Shown here: piece after piece, positions 10,366 to 22,261 of the stretch
Layout: each line of letters starts with the position of its first letter
Numbering within the stretch: the first letter of the stretch is position 1
From: Sipunculus nudus
Lineage: Eukaryota > Annelida > Sipuncula > Golfingiida > Sipunculidae
NCBI GenBank assembly: GCA_026874595.1
Contig: CM049320.1
Span: 53,101,070 to 53,165,069, forward strand
DNA: 64,000 nucleotides
Direction of reading: 5' to 3'
Notes under the pieces: model-generated
Told to the model about the DNA's origin: nothing
Seen by the model: the letters and a program-made list of their open reading frames with translations, nothing else
Databases searched by the model: none
Translations under genes and position numbers: made by a program

Positions 10366-11085
10366 ATTCAAAAAGTGTGAAGAAAACCCAAACATTGAAT
10401 TGCACCTGAGCAAATAACTACAAATGCATGTGATGGAACAATCACCTTTTGAAGGCGGTTGTAATTTTCAACTTCAGTGGTTAAAAGACAACTTAGTGTA
10501 TTTCTATTTGAACTGCTTTTTTTATTGTTACCTTAAGTCAAATATAACCAATCAGTATAAGCAGTTTAGTCTTTATTATATAAACATATACTCCTAACAA
10601 GCTAATTGGTAATTTAAACATTTTATATATACATATGGCACAATGGTGGATAAATGCACAGGTCTATATTTGTTTATCCATGTTTACTAGATTTGTGTTC
10701 CTCCAATTTGATTATACAATATTTATAATTACGTGATGCACATGTTAGAACAACGAATATTATTTTTTTTCAACCAAGTCAAAGATTTAATTGACCTTAC
10801 AAAGGAAATTTTATATATAATTGCATATATCCTATATATTATGCCAGCGCTATATTATGATATTTTTTTTCTAGGTACCATCCATACTCGAGTGCATTTG
10901 AGCCAGCGCGCGCTCTGACCGGCACAATCCCAAGTGACTCCCGACCACGTGGCCGAACAAGATCAGTAAAAGTTTCCCCAAAATACACAAGTCTCATATT
11001 TACGATTAACTCTTGAATGTACGTACGTATTTATTTATGTATGCATATATGTATGTATGTATGTATGTCAGGCTAATACATGAAT
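10366..11085. other. AT-rich stretch without a recognisable gene
   Basis: Unique-looking AT-rich DNA. A GC-richer patch at about 10875-10965 shows no convincing exon. A short (TATG)n run lies at about 11050-11068. Confidence 0.6.
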
Positions 11086-11089
11086 CCAC

Positions 11090-11720
11090 TATAGAGAAAA
11101 ATGCATGAAGGTGTTCTACAAATACGTAATTGTATATAGCGCCTCGATCTATAGTCTAGAGAAATATACCCAAGATGGATTAACAGGCAATATTTCAAGC
11201 CGATACGCAAAACCACTCCTGAGAAGTAATCTATGAAAACAGGATGAGAGGTGGCGCCACCTATCTTGGCTGCGACAAAGCTATGCAAGACGGGTAAACG
11301 TGCAAAATTCCAGGCTAATACATCCGCCACTCCTGAGATATGTACAATCCCCCCCCCCTAAAAAAAAACGATTTATGGATGGATGCTACGCAAACAGATT
11401 TAAGATGGCGCCAAAATGCTTGAGTACGAGATAAAGTATCTATGAACTTGTGAAAAAAAACTCATCAAAACACTTCTGTGATAATGCATGGATGTATTCT
11501 ACGAAAACGTAATTATAGATAGCGTCACCTGTCATGTACACGAGTAAGCTATTCAAGATGGACATGCCAAATTTCCGGCCGATCATTTTCACCACTCCTG
11601 AGATATTAGTGTTTTAACCTTAAACAAATGCATGGATGGACACCACGCAAGAGGACTGTAGGTGGTGCCATATATCTTCTTAAGTACCATTTGACGTGAG
11701 ACCAGATAATAATGCCGATT
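11090..11720. repeat. Diverged tandem array, unit about 120 bp
   Basis: At least four or five units share landmarks in the same order: ATGCATGGATG, a TACGAAAACGTAATTATAGA-type segment, GATGGCGCCACC-like text, CAAGATGG, then CCACTCCTGAG at the end (11209, 11325 and 11592 regions). Units differ by many substitutions and truncations. The short reading frames here are by-products. Confidence 0.6.
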
Positions 11721-11849
11721 TTCAGAATGATCGGGAAAGGGTTCTCGGATGAAATCTCCGGAAATGAACGAGGCGGCGGCAGCGGTGGTAATCGTGGGTG
11801 AAAACATAGTCCACGTGTCCACAAAACCTGTTTTGGCGGAAACAATTAC

Positions 11850-12545
11850 CCCCCCCCCCCCCCCCGGATAGCCTTAACCTGATTTCTGTTTACCCACACA
11901 CTGCAGATTACACTCCTTGCCGATTGATCTAAATAATTTATTCTTATATTTTAATTAATGATATGTTAATTGTAAAAATAAATATGAAACATAAAAGATG
12001 TAAAAGGAATAGAATTAATATAAAAGCTAGTAAATATCACAAAATGTTAAAGCCAGCTATTCACTTACCCATTCTGCATCATTCTTTTGGTGATTTCTGG
12101 CTTACTCTGCGTGCATATTAATGGTAGGCAGGTAGATAATTACTGGTAGAAAAAGGGTCTATAACGCCACTCTGATGGATGTATCAGTTCCTTTATCTAT
12201 AAGATATTGTAACACTTAAGTTACATACATGTTTATAAACAGAACAAATCATGTAACCTAATGTGATTCGTTTCACATGTGCGGAAGGTGAAGGGTCACT
12301 ATTTGCGAAACGCTCCTTGCAAAGCTTTGGTTCGTCTGACAATTGCCGCCAGATGTCCTTGTTGAATGTGTTTATATTATTTTGCTGGCCACAAAACCCC
12401 TGTGTGTCGTGGGATCGGCGTGACCTGAAATCGTAGAGGTTGGCGCTCGAATCGATTTTAACTTTCCAAGAGGTAGCCTGAAATCTTTACGCCCCCCCCC
12501 CCCCCCCACTTCCCCGAATCTGAACTGGGGCTTATCTGAAATCGC
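11850..12545. repeat. G/C-run repeat family (TAATCTGAAATCG-associated), first sites
   Basis: Long C runs at about 11850-11866 and 12492-12507 lie beside motifs such as GCCTGAAATC and CTTATCTGAAATCG. The same combination recurs at 16.8-16.9 and 17.6-17.8 kb. No coding signal between them. Confidence 0.5.
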
Positions 12546-12858
12546 CACACCAGGAAACGTTTCCTGTTATTATAGATTCGCGCTTAATAATTTTGTTGAA
12601 ATACAAAATCTGATGCTATAGTATCCGCGTTCGAGTCTCGAACATCAAGACATCAAGATACCAGCCCTTTCAGGTAATCTGACTGTGTGTGTTTGGGGGG
12701 TGGGGGTGGGGAGAGGGGGTGGAGGTAATCTGTACAGTTAAGTCGACCGGCGTTATAGTAATACCCCAATGCCACTAACAGATCAAAGCTATGCATGCCT
12801 TTCCGTGCAAACGAAAGTAAAAGGGAGCTGGATAATAAGAGCATAGTAGATATTTTTC

Positions 12859-12859
<1 letters not shown>

Positions 12860-12899
<40 letters not shown>

Positions 12900-12999
12900 T
12901 ATATACATATATACATATATATAGAAGGCAGAAGATAGAGTTACCCTCCGCTATGGCTATGGCCTACAGACTAGCCAGAGCGGTATAACACTGATGAAG

Positions 13000-13066
<67 letters not shown>
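12860..13066. repeat. Two (AT)n microsatellites
   Basis: AT tracts at about 12861-12895 and 13006-13066 flank a ~100-bp unique segment. Confidence 0.9.
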
Positions 13067-13068
<2 letters not shown>

Positions 13069-14640
13069 GAAAAGTTTATTCATTAGAAAGACAAAACATG
13101 CCCTTGTACGAAGTACCATCTGTTGTCAGTTATCCAAACGAGCGTCCGCAATGGTGTATATAAACTCATATAATTCTTTTATGTTCAAAGAATATAAACC
13201 GGTTTTTTTTACATTTAACTTGGTCATAAACATTTTTTTTTGGGGGGGGGTGCATTGACAATAATTTACTGAAACTACATTTATACTCTATCAGCAAAGA
13301 AGCTGTACCTTCAAAGAAAAAAAACAGGAGATACCTCACATCGGTTGTGACAAATACATAGGGCGCCATCTAGGTGTGGCATATGGAACGACCAAAATGT
13401 CCTCCAGCAGATCTTCTCGGAACACCTCGGCCGAATCCGTTGACAACTAGCCTCACAGATGCACATAGGGAGCGGCCAAAGCCGCCATGGAAGGTATTCC
13501 GGCAAGGCAAGTTCAAGGCCAGGTAAACTGTACACCAGGTCCTGTTGCACGCTGTGTAAAAGCTAAAAAAATGTATTTTATGTACAGGTACTGCCAGTCC
13601 TCAAATTTTCTCTTTTAGAGGGAACAATACCTCAAAAGTGTTTTTTCTTCCGGTATCGTGTGTCGGTTTTAATTTAAAATGAAATTCAGGATATTTTTAT
13701 TAAATCATCAATTAAAACATCAGTTTTAAGTGTAGATGGACATATTATAGAGTAAACCAAGTAAAACAACCTTTAGAGGTTTTGTCATGCAGTTCAAAAT
13801 TAGCCCGCTAAAATGTCTGGCTCTTACTCGGTGCTGAAAATAGCGTAAATAATTAAAAAAAAAATTAAAATGAAATGGAAATGAAGGTCAACGATACAAT
13901 ATGTAAATCATCAAAAAGTACACTGTACCAGGTACACTGTATGTGTCCAGTATGGGTTTTAAACAACTTTGTAATTGATTTTAGATGTATGGAGTTGTCC
14001 CTGTGATGCTACATTAAAGGGACATAATCAGGAGCAATATTATGCCTACTCTTCCACATTATCGTTCAGTTTTGCTTTATACAAAAGTTTACCAGCAAAA
14101 ACATCCCAGCACACAGGCTCAGTACCTCACATACGGCGTTTAGCACCTTGTTATTGCTCTGGGTGTTGGTAAACACAGCCCACGTGTTTTTTTATACCAA
14201 AACAATCCCGCGTGGCCGGAGGTCTGAAAATGAGCCGCAACACGTGATGTTTCAGCCAGCAGTAACATGTGTTTCATTTTTAGGGCCAAGAAGTCAGGGA
14301 ATCTCCAGATTGACAGGTTTTGTAGCCCGGCGATGCATGCGCTGTTCTTGTTTATACCTTTGATCGCGCCCGGTCCACATTTTTTACAATGGTAAGCAAA
14401 CGGTTTCAGGGCAATAGTTTGGCAGGTATCAATTCATTTTAAAGGAAAGAGACTAATATTATCTGTCAATTCATCATGCTTTATAGGTGATTTCAAATTT
14501 GTGACTTTGTGATAGCTCTAAAAAGATTCTGTGCATCGGGTTATTTTAAAGGAGAGAATTAATATTACTTGTTTTCAAGAAACTCTTTAAAAATGATAAT
14601 GAATTAAGTGGCATAGCCACATAGCTGGAGGATTTGGCCG
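13067..14640. other. Intergenic stretch, no supported gene
   Basis: Includes a T-run/G-run junction near 13229-13250 and a GC-richer block at 13340-13560 with cysteine-rich reading frames on the minus strand that I could not support as exons. Around 14360-14400 a pyrimidine-rich stretch precedes ATGGTAAGC, which could be a first exon ending at its start codon, but nothing downstream supports it. Confidence 0.5.
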
Positions 14641-14692
14641 AATTTTTTGTTCAACACACCACAAGTGATTCAGAAAATAGAATCGTACATAT

Positions 14693-15725
14693 ATTACTTT
14701 CTCTTGAAAAATCAACATATAATGTTATTTATATATACTGTCCAACCAACGTATCGACAGACCAGCATTACTGAAACAATAAGAGGATTATCTTTTGGTT
14801 GATGAATTTGTTATTCATAACTATTTTGGTAAACTGAGGGACATTTTAATGTTAAGGAACATATGGGTCCAGACAAACAGAGAAGGAGTAATGTTATCAA
14901 TGATTGTTTGGTTTGAAATAATGAATTTAATGTTTTAAATTACAAGTACATGATGTAAGACGAATATAGAATTGGACCAAATTATGTAAGGCCGTTTAAT
15001 TTCTGTTTTAATGTGTCAAATGACTCAGATCGTGAGAACCATGTAATCTGACCACGGTTCCCTATTGGCAGGAATAGATTATAACAATATTCCAAAAGTT
15101 CCAGGATACTGATATTTTAATTGTTCTGTTTTAAAAGATGAATAATAAAATAAAATCGTAGGGGCATTTTGATATTATTGGCAGGGACAGAGGGTAAATC
15201 AACCGATTTATGAAAATGGTGGGATTTGGGTGAACTTAAGATAAAAGCTATAATTAGAAACTATTGTAAAGCAAAGGTAAAATCCACAAGGCGAACATGT
15301 AATTTTCCCAATTGTTAAAGCATGGACGCCATGGTTGAAACAATTTTAAATTTGGAAACCAATCTGCACAACGTCCATTCGGTGCAAGGTTGAATATCGG
15401 GAGAGGGGAGAACACATGAGTTAATTCTTAAAGAGCTTAGAAAAAATGCGGTTGGTAGGTGATTTGAATGATGAGCGGGGACGGGTGCATTCAGGATTTG
15501 ATTCAATGTGAGGGGTCGAGGTCTCTTTTTACCAAATTCTTTACAAGTACGAACAAACAGACATCATTTTTTTAATAATCTATCCGTCAATCTGAGCCCG
15601 ACATCCGTGGCTTTGAGTGAAGGCAAGAAACCTTTAGAAGAGGCAACAAAGGCACTAAAAGATTTGAATTTGGTGAAAGTCCAGGCATTGATGGCTTGAC
15701 CGACGATTGGTCCATGCAGCTGTGC
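14693..15725 (+). pseudogene. Decayed L1/Tx1-like LINE fragment (endonuclease to start of RT)
   Basis: Three collinear pieces fit an APE-type non-LTR retrotransposon ORF2. At 14693-14773 STYNVIYIYCPTNVS matches the NVI-IYAP strand of the apurinic endonuclease domain. At 15214-15295 WWDLGELKIKAII followed by RNYCKAKVKSTRR fits the WW--LK--I linker of L1-like elements. At 15637-15720 EEATKALKDLN followed, one frame over, by GESPGIDGLTDDW matches the RT N-terminal 'KSPG-DGL' block. Stops and frameshifts lie between and within the pieces, and the rest of the RT is absent or unrecognisable. The clade is inferred from these blocks only. Confidence 0.65.
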
Positions 15726-16800
15726 ATGTAATATCGCTCACTTGATGTATACTTTGTGTCAGCTACCCGTTGTACAGTACCCCGGATTTTTGCCATGTCT
15801 GTAATGCAAAAGAATCTAATATAAGATATATAAGATATATCAGATGTATGTATACAGTTGTTAGATTTCATATCAAATACAGGGAGTTATGTGTTATGGA
15901 TTAGCAGATATATCAGTATTAGTATCCTAATAGTTTTATCCACTTTCTATTCTAAAAATATTGTAACTAGTGGAACTATACAGGAAGACTTTTCCAGGAA
16001 ATGTAAAGGGGATCAACGTTAGCAGAATTGGTGTTATAATCATGTATTGTGTAGAATCAATGATAAATTCAATATTTCAATACTTTTAAAGAGGGAGGGG
16101 TGTGTCATATGTTCATTGTTTTATATCTATGATAAATATTGTGCGCGGATATGAGTGTATATCCGTTAATATTTAAATGTTCATCACGCTAAGGTTTACC
16201 TTCAAGATGAAGAGCGAAGTTTCGGAAAGACACTTTATTTATTTTTTTTATTTATTGATGTGTTTCATTATCTACGTAATTAGGTTCAGGGTTTTCGTTA
16301 TCATGTTAAGATATTTTAAAGAACCAGTACTAGAGTCTGATGTGATAACATGATTTGATTATAACATTTAATTATAATCTCTTCTGAGACATTTTAAGTT
16401 TCGTAAGATGTAAAATTTCGCGATGATTACATTTTGAACGTTTCGCTAAGGTTTAAGTTTCGCGATCGTACCCGAACCTTTTAAATCGAAGTACAGCATT
16501 TTTTTTTATTTAATTAAAAAAAAAAGAATAAATTAGTAACCCTGCGCGAAGCGAGGATTATTGTTTTCACTCGATTCTTTGTGTGTGTGTATGTGCAGAC
16601 GATATCTGAAGACTGTATCACGGATGTTATTGATATTTATCATATAGGTTGGTATTGTAAGTGTTCACGAAGTTCAATTTTGGTGTAAATCCAAGCGAAA
16701 ATAACCCCAGAGTGAGTGTTTTATTGGGTTTTATAGCACATGTTACCACTTGTTTTTACTGTTCTGGTTGAGTAATCGTAATTTGGCACACCGGTGTAAA
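15726..16800. other. AT-rich stretch without a gene
   Basis: No exon, RNA gene or clear repeat recognised. A poly-T/poly-A palindromic patch lies at about 16500-16525. Confidence 0.55.
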
Positions 16801-16809
16801 GACTTAAGA

Positions 16810-16945
16810 TTACCCCCTCCCCCATTCAGGTTACCCCCCCGGTAATCTGAAACCGATTTCAGACTACCCCCGGGGATAGCCTGACTTTGATTTCACGTTA
16901 CCCCCCCCCTCCCCCCCCCTTCCTGTTCAGATTACCCCCCCCCCA
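16810..16945. repeat. G/C-run repeat with palindromic TAATCTGAAATCGATTTCAG-type unit
   Basis: Alternating C runs and motif copies: GGTAATCTGAAACCGATTTC, CAGACTACCCCC, GCCTGACTTTGATTTC, GTTACCCCCCCC, CAGATTACCCCCCCC. Each core can fold on itself and is bounded by G or C runs. Confidence 0.65.
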
Positions 16946-17599
16946 CCACCACCTCCCTGATCATGCTTATGTGATTGCTTTTTGTGTAAGTCGGAGCTCA
17001 CCGCTCCTGATATATTTTCATCCTCAGCTGGCTGGTGATATAGTGGTCAGCTCCCTCGGGCCGTACATGTGTGTCTATGTCCTTAACCACTTCATAACAC
17101 ATATTATCTCAAAAAAGTTACTTACATCCCATTTTAAATAACTTGGCAAGGTTTTGGTCACACTTACTTGATTTTTATACTTTTTATGATTTTTAACGCT
17201 CGTCTTATAGACGGATCGTATTATAGTACTGGCATATATGTCGGTCCGTCCAAAAAACATTGGACGATAACCAGGAAAATAGCTGCAGTATGCTTTTCTG
17301 TTGCCGTATTTCGTGATCACAAAAGAAAACATTTTAATTATGGATGTATTTATCATATCAGTTAATGCGCAAGACTGCATGTTTCATGTTTAGTTGGTGT
17401 ATTAATAATCTTACCGGAGAGAGAATGTTTTGTACCTTTTCTACTGCAGGGATAATGACAATTTAATAATAATAATCACCATCGTTAATTTTACTACTGT
17501 TATCATTATAAATAGTGGTAGTAGTAGTTGTTGTTGTTGCTTTTGTTGTCAGGTCACTTAAGTTAATGTATAAGATAAGTATCTAAATAATCATAAGTA

Positions 17600-17770
17600 A
17601 ACATTTTTTTTTTGGGGGGGGGGGGGGGATAATCTGAAATCATTTTAGATTAACCACGGGGGTTATCTCTGAAATCGGTTTCAAGTTATCGGGGGGGGGG
17701 GGAATTCTGAAATCGATTTAGATTACCCCCCCCCCGGTAATTTTAAAGGGGGATTATCTGAAATCCCTAC
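17600..17770. repeat. G/C-run repeat, largest cluster
   Basis: At least four motif copies (ATAATCTGAAATCATTTTAG, ATCTCTGAAATCGGTTTCAA, ATTCTGAAATCGATTTAG, TTATCTGAAATCCC) alternate with G runs of 9-14 and C runs of 9. It lies just upstream of the NADAR pseudogene. Confidence 0.65.
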
Positions 17771-17981
17771 ACCTTGGCCGAGCGCTCGGATCAATAAGTT
17801 CATAGGTCACACGTTCGGAGGTAAAGGGGCACGCTTGCGTGTCGAAGCTAATGGAGATTTATAGGGCTACCAAACACTTTGCTTATCATGAATAGTCAGT
17901 AGTTTTTAGTGTAGTCCAGTATAAAGGGGCTCAATTCCCAAATACACAGATCACAGGGGAACCAGAGACACCAGAGCCCGC

Positions 17982-18416
17982 AAATTTACCAAGGAAAACA
18001 GAGTGTACCTGCCCTTCTACGGCATAAGTTCACCTTTTTATCCAACTTCCACCCGGAACCTATCACCCACCACGGCAAGCGATTCCCCACCAGTGAACAG
18101 CTTTTCATGTATTTCAAGGCGGAGATGTTCCAGGACGAATGAATCGCCGATCAAATACTGAAAGCTAGGACCCCAGGCCAAGCCAAACACCTAGGTCGCC
18201 AGGTTTCAGGGTTCTCTGATGAACGGTGGTTGGGGGAGGAAGGAGGAAAAAACGTTTAAAGCATTTTTGCTAAATTTTCTTCAACCCCCGAACTTTCTGA
18301 GACCCTTCTCAAGACCGGCACCAAACATTTGGAGGAAGCCTCTGAAACAGACACCATCTGGGGTATCGCCCTCCCGATAACCGGCCCTAAAGTCCACAAC
18401 AACACAAGTGGAGGGG
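17982..18416 (+). pseudogene. NADAR-domain (YbiA-like) pseudogene
   Basis: From 18032 one frame reads TFLSNFHPEPITHHGKRFP, then TSEQLFMYFKAEMF, then LKARTPGQAKHLGRQV, and towards the end TPELSETLLKTGTKHLEEAS and DTIWGIALP. This order and these blocks (LSNF-P, E--FM--KA, A-TP-EAK-LGR, L--TG---L-EA, WGIG) match the NADAR family. NADAR proteins act on ADP-ribose-linked substrates and are known as YbiA-like glycosidases. In-frame stops are TGA 18140-18142 and TAA 18257-18259. The upstream piece KFTKENRVYLPFYG (17982-18023) is in another frame, so a frameshift lies near 18030. No intron is visible, so a retrocopy or a cargo piece of a mobile element is possible. Confidence 0.75.
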
Positions 18417-18428
18417 ACTCAACCTTTC

Positions 18429-18496
18429 GGGGGGGGGGGGGCTTGGGGGGCTTGATGAGCGTCAGGGCGGAACTAATGAAGAAAAAAAAAAAAAAA
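18429..18496. repeat. G run and A run
   Basis: Eleven-base G run at about 18430-18440 and an A run at about 18483-18496. Confidence 0.85.
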
Positions 18497-18535
18497 TCGG
18501 GTCCCACACCCTCCCAAATTTAAGTAGTTTAAACT

Positions 18536-18982
18536 GTTAAGGGGTGACATAAAACCGGACCGAACTGTCTCGCTAGTGAAGCTTGCTTTGCTAGCGAAGC
18601 GGAGGGTTCGCCGGACTGGTACGCCACCGACCTGGGTTCGAGACCGGGATCGGCCCAGGATTTTTCCCCTCAACAATTTGCCTTCGTAACAAAATTGGGG
18701 CTTGTCCGACGTGACAGTTAACTTTGTGGCCCAGGGAGTAAGCTCACCAAAGTGTGACTCCTGAGGATAATTAGTCTTGTTCTGATAGCAGAACGCTCTT
18801 AAGGGGGGGGGGGGGTGTTACGGGGTGACATAAAAGCGGACCGAACTGTCTCGCTAGTGAAGCTTGCTTTTCTAGCGAAGCGGTTGGTACGCCGGACTTG
18901 TACGCCACCAACATGGGTTCGAAACCGGGTTCGGCCCAATGTCCTCCCCCCCCCAAAAAAAAAAAAAATTTCCCTTGTAACA
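18536..18982 (+). mobile_element. Dimeric tRNA-derived SINE
   Basis: Unit 1 (18536-18816) starts GTTAAGGGGTGACATAAAA and contains an RNA polymerase III box A match TAGCGAAGCGG (18592-18602) and box B GGTTCGAGACC (18635-18645), 32 bases apart, followed by a ~170-nt non-tRNA body. Unit 2 (18817-18982) repeats the head with GGTTCGAAACC but stops after CTTGTAACA. The same full-plus-short arrangement is found at 35124-35547, so the dimer itself seems to be the mobile unit. It is not a functional tRNA gene: there is no plausible acceptor stem. Confidence 0.7.
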
Positions 18983-20118
18983 AAACATAAGTAAACAAAA
19001 CTGCAAAAATAGCAAATACGCACACCACGTCCAACAGGTATGCACAAGACCAAAAAGGTATAAATAAAACTATTTTTTTCAGTTTTCAAATTGCAATAAC
19101 CTACAAAACTATTTAAAATGCATGTAATACTTTCGGAAATAGAAAAAAAAACATAACAATATCTAAAAGGACAAATAAGAACACAAATTTTATCCATATT
19201 AATAACGACACAATCTAGAACCAAAAACATACCGGATAGCCCCAAAATAGTAAAACTAAAGATCTGTTCAACCTTCTTGAATCCAGATAAAATTAAAATA
19301 ACCTAAAAAAATTCCTACCAAAAATACAAAAGGAACTTAAAAGTTTCACATGAATACAAATAATTATTACCCCCTTTATAACGTGTCAGACAAGAGAGCA
19401 GCTTCAGTGCACAGCCCACCCAGTGGGAGCTGCTATTTTTTTTCCCTGACAAAAAAGGGGTTTGTTAAAATAATTAAAACTAATACAAACACCACACGGC
19501 TCAGTGCCTACGCGATGTGATCCAGAATCTCTCGCTTGCCATTCTAGTTCGCCTTATAAATTAAGTTTCTAAATATCTTTGAACTTGTTTTATGCACCAA
19601 TATCTTGAACATAACGTAAATAACAATACGGATCAAAGATGGTGTGCTCCCAGGTCTCGCCACCTCGCTAAGTATTATCAAGAATTTACATAATTCTTCT
19701 TCCCAAGGTCAACTCTACACCTAAAGGAATTCTATTTATTTAGGTGGAAAACAGAGTTCAGCATTTTCACTGCATACAATTCAATGGCTGCTATAAAGAA
19801 TGTTGAAAATGGAAGAAAATACCAATTGAAACATATAAGAGTTCTGATGTGGATGTGGAAATGTCTCAAAAAGTATTTTTCAAAGGTACAGTTGCACAAC
19901 ACAGTGCTAGGAACAGATTCACATAAGGTAAATCAAATGTATTTAACAGCATTTTGCTCTTTAGTGAGATTAATAAAGGACACAAATCTTACCTGTGAAC
20001 ATATCCCGTTCGACAACAATAGCATTACAAATACAGTCAAATTTAATCGACCACTTTAGTTGTTTACTGGCAGGAAATTACTAAAAAAGCAGGGTTGACA
20101 AACTACCTTCATTAAATG
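18983..20118. other. Stretch without a supported gene
   Basis: AT-rich sequence. A 91-codon frame at 19784-20059 has no recognisable domain, no repeat copy for comparison, and composition like its surroundings. Confidence 0.5.
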
Positions 20119-22223
20119 AGACTTGCAGGCCGGCACGCTCGACAATGTAGGATTTTCCAAAAGATAAATAAAACAAAACAGCCATTTGAGTTATAAATCA
20201 TCAAATGGCCACAATGTTTATCTGAATATCCAATGGTTATTCCTAGGACAAAATATATACTTCCAATTAAACGTGATGATCATAGGACTATAACAGTGTC
20301 CCATTATGTCGATCAATGTTTTGCCCCTAAGCACGTTAAGATGCCTTGATTAAGTGCCGTCCTAGACGTTGGCCCATGTCTTTTTCATTCATGGCCTTAT
20401 GGGCCAAATGGGGTTCGTTACATCCAACGGGCCCTGGGGCCACCTACCTTTCCATTTAGGTATCCACTTATAGTTAAAAGGAATGATAGGTTCAGCACTG
20501 ACATCTGACAATAGGAACGTTTGAAATAATATTAAAGGTATTAAAATCAGTTGAAAAATCAATTAATCGATCATGCTCGAGTGATGCGAAAAAAAGTAGC
20601 CGAGATAAGTCAACAGGGTGGTGTCGACAAAAAACGATGAAACGGAAGCAATTAAGGATCATAATGTAATCCTGCAAGAAAATATAATGAATCACTGAGT
20701 ACTGAGAAAGACTACATAGCTGTTGACAAGAATATTAATTAGTCTCCCAACACAGCAGCTGGTAATATTACGATGAAACGTAGGGAAATATTTGTACAAA
20801 ACTTAACAATTGGGTTTGCCAAAATTACCAGTAGCCTACACACTGGTGATAAACAGACGTGCTCAAAGATCCAAATTTACATCAGTGTGTGGCTAGTTAG
20901 ACACCTTTAGATAAATCCAATATTTCCATCTCAGAGTGTCTGGGAAGAAACTTTAGAATTGTATTAATTAAACATTATTCCCATATAGAATGATGACAGT
21001 AAAATAACCTTGGATATCTTAGATACGTTTACTTTAATAGCACAGTTGTGGATGCTTGCCAAACAGTCTGACCTTAAAACAATGGTCATAAACGAAGGCC
21101 AAAACCCTGTAATGTTTATGAAACGTTGAACGGGCCAATAATCTTTAAATTTTTAATAAGGACACGGATAAAAGTGGGGATGATGTTGATCAGTTCTTTA
21201 TTTATTACACCATGACTGCATAATAGGCAACAATGTTCAAAGGAATACAATTTCTTACAGGCCCATTACACGTAACAGTCACATAAGATAACCAGAAATT
21301 TAAGTAACGCCATCAGTTTTGTATACTTCACCTTCTAAATATATCCATGCAAATAGAGAGGAGCAATAGACGACAACGCGCCACAGCTATTGCTCACAGC
21401 TGAGTTAAATATAATTATGATTGAGAACTCAGGTTTTGTCAAATATACAGGTGTTCCCCCAATAAATTTTCAATGGACATAGAAACATGCACTGGCAGCA
21501 AGTCAACAGAGGGGTTAGTGTTAAATCGTTAAATCGAGACATCTTATTAAACATCAAGCATCTGTATGATAAAACAAAGGGAAATGGATAATCAAATTCC
21601 CTCTTTAATTATATCCGAGGCGTGTTCGTTTCAGTAACAGTATGCTGTCATTGTTCAAGCCTGGTGTCTTGGTTAATTATTATATTCTGTTTTTCGTACA
21701 TAACGCCTAACGGATTCGCTGAAGAAAGTGTGACCAGAGGTATCATAACGCATAAGTATAAGGTTTATAAAATCCTGATCAAAGAGAAAGCTTTTACCTT
21801 GGATGGCCGAGAGGATCAAGGTGACTTTTGTAGCAGTCATTCATCATTTGCGACTAACCCTAAGAAACCAGTCAAACACTTCGCTGATAACTGGCTACGG
21901 ACTCTTCATATTATCAGATAATAACCATATATAACACGCTTATTTCTGTTGAAATGATAAATTTGCAAAGGCGGACATAAGTTTAAGGTCTGGAAGTATT
22001 ATACCCAAGTGAAATAAGGAGTTCCTGATTAATTATACTTGTTGGGGTAATATTGTTTGAATAAAAACACAGGTCACAAACAAAATCACACATATTGCTG
22101 TTGTACACGTGTCCACACAATGTGTTTGGACCGACACGCGGTTTGAGATGATCACTTTTGTACATCGTAGCAGGTGATGCAGGCATTGATAAAAAAACTC
22201 TTTTTTTATTTCAAATATTCTTT
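20119..22223. other. Downstream flank of gene copy A
   Basis: Non-coding part of the duplicated segment. A 99-codon plus-strand frame (21622-21921) with a hydrophobic start has a partner in unit 2, but nearly all differences between the two change the amino acid, so it does not look protein-coding. Confidence 0.6.
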
Positions 22224-22229
22224 TTTATT
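22224..22229 (-). terminator. Polyadenylation signal of gene copy A
   Basis: AATAAA on the minus strand, about 33 nt after the stop codon of the last exon. Confidence 0.6.
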
Positions 22230-22261
22230 TTCCTGGGTCCTTTGTGACATTGCCCCTAATC

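Noticed and set aside
12653-12916. Frames rich in IYIYIY, also at 27476-27688, 36150-36386, 46668-46916 and 50516-50809
   Set aside because: They are translations of AT microsatellites.
13311-13550. Cysteine-rich minus-strand frame (CICEASCQRIRPRCSEKICW) that could be a secreted peptide exon
   Set aside because: Alternative frames look equally plausible, the flanking splice sites are ambiguous and no repeat or paralogue supports it.
14360-14450. Possible first exon ending at ATG|GTAAGC, with a pyrimidine-rich start like ribosomal protein genes
   Set aside because: No second exon of a ribosomal or other known protein was found downstream on the plus strand before the LINE fragment.
18592-18645. 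Possible tRNA gene (box A and box B)
   Set aside because: No acceptor-stem pairing or anticodon arm fits, and the block is repeated within a dimeric repeat at two loci, so it is a tRNA-derived SINE head.
19784-20059. 91-codon frame starting MAAIKNVENGRKYQLK
   Set aside because: No domain, signal, splice context or second copy; composition matches surrounding AT-rich DNA.
21622-21921. Signal-peptide-like 99-codon plus-strand frame, with a partner at 30891-31172
   Set aside because: Where the two overlap, nearly all substitutions change the amino acid and only one silent change was seen, so there is no sign of protein constraint. It is carried along by the segmental duplication.
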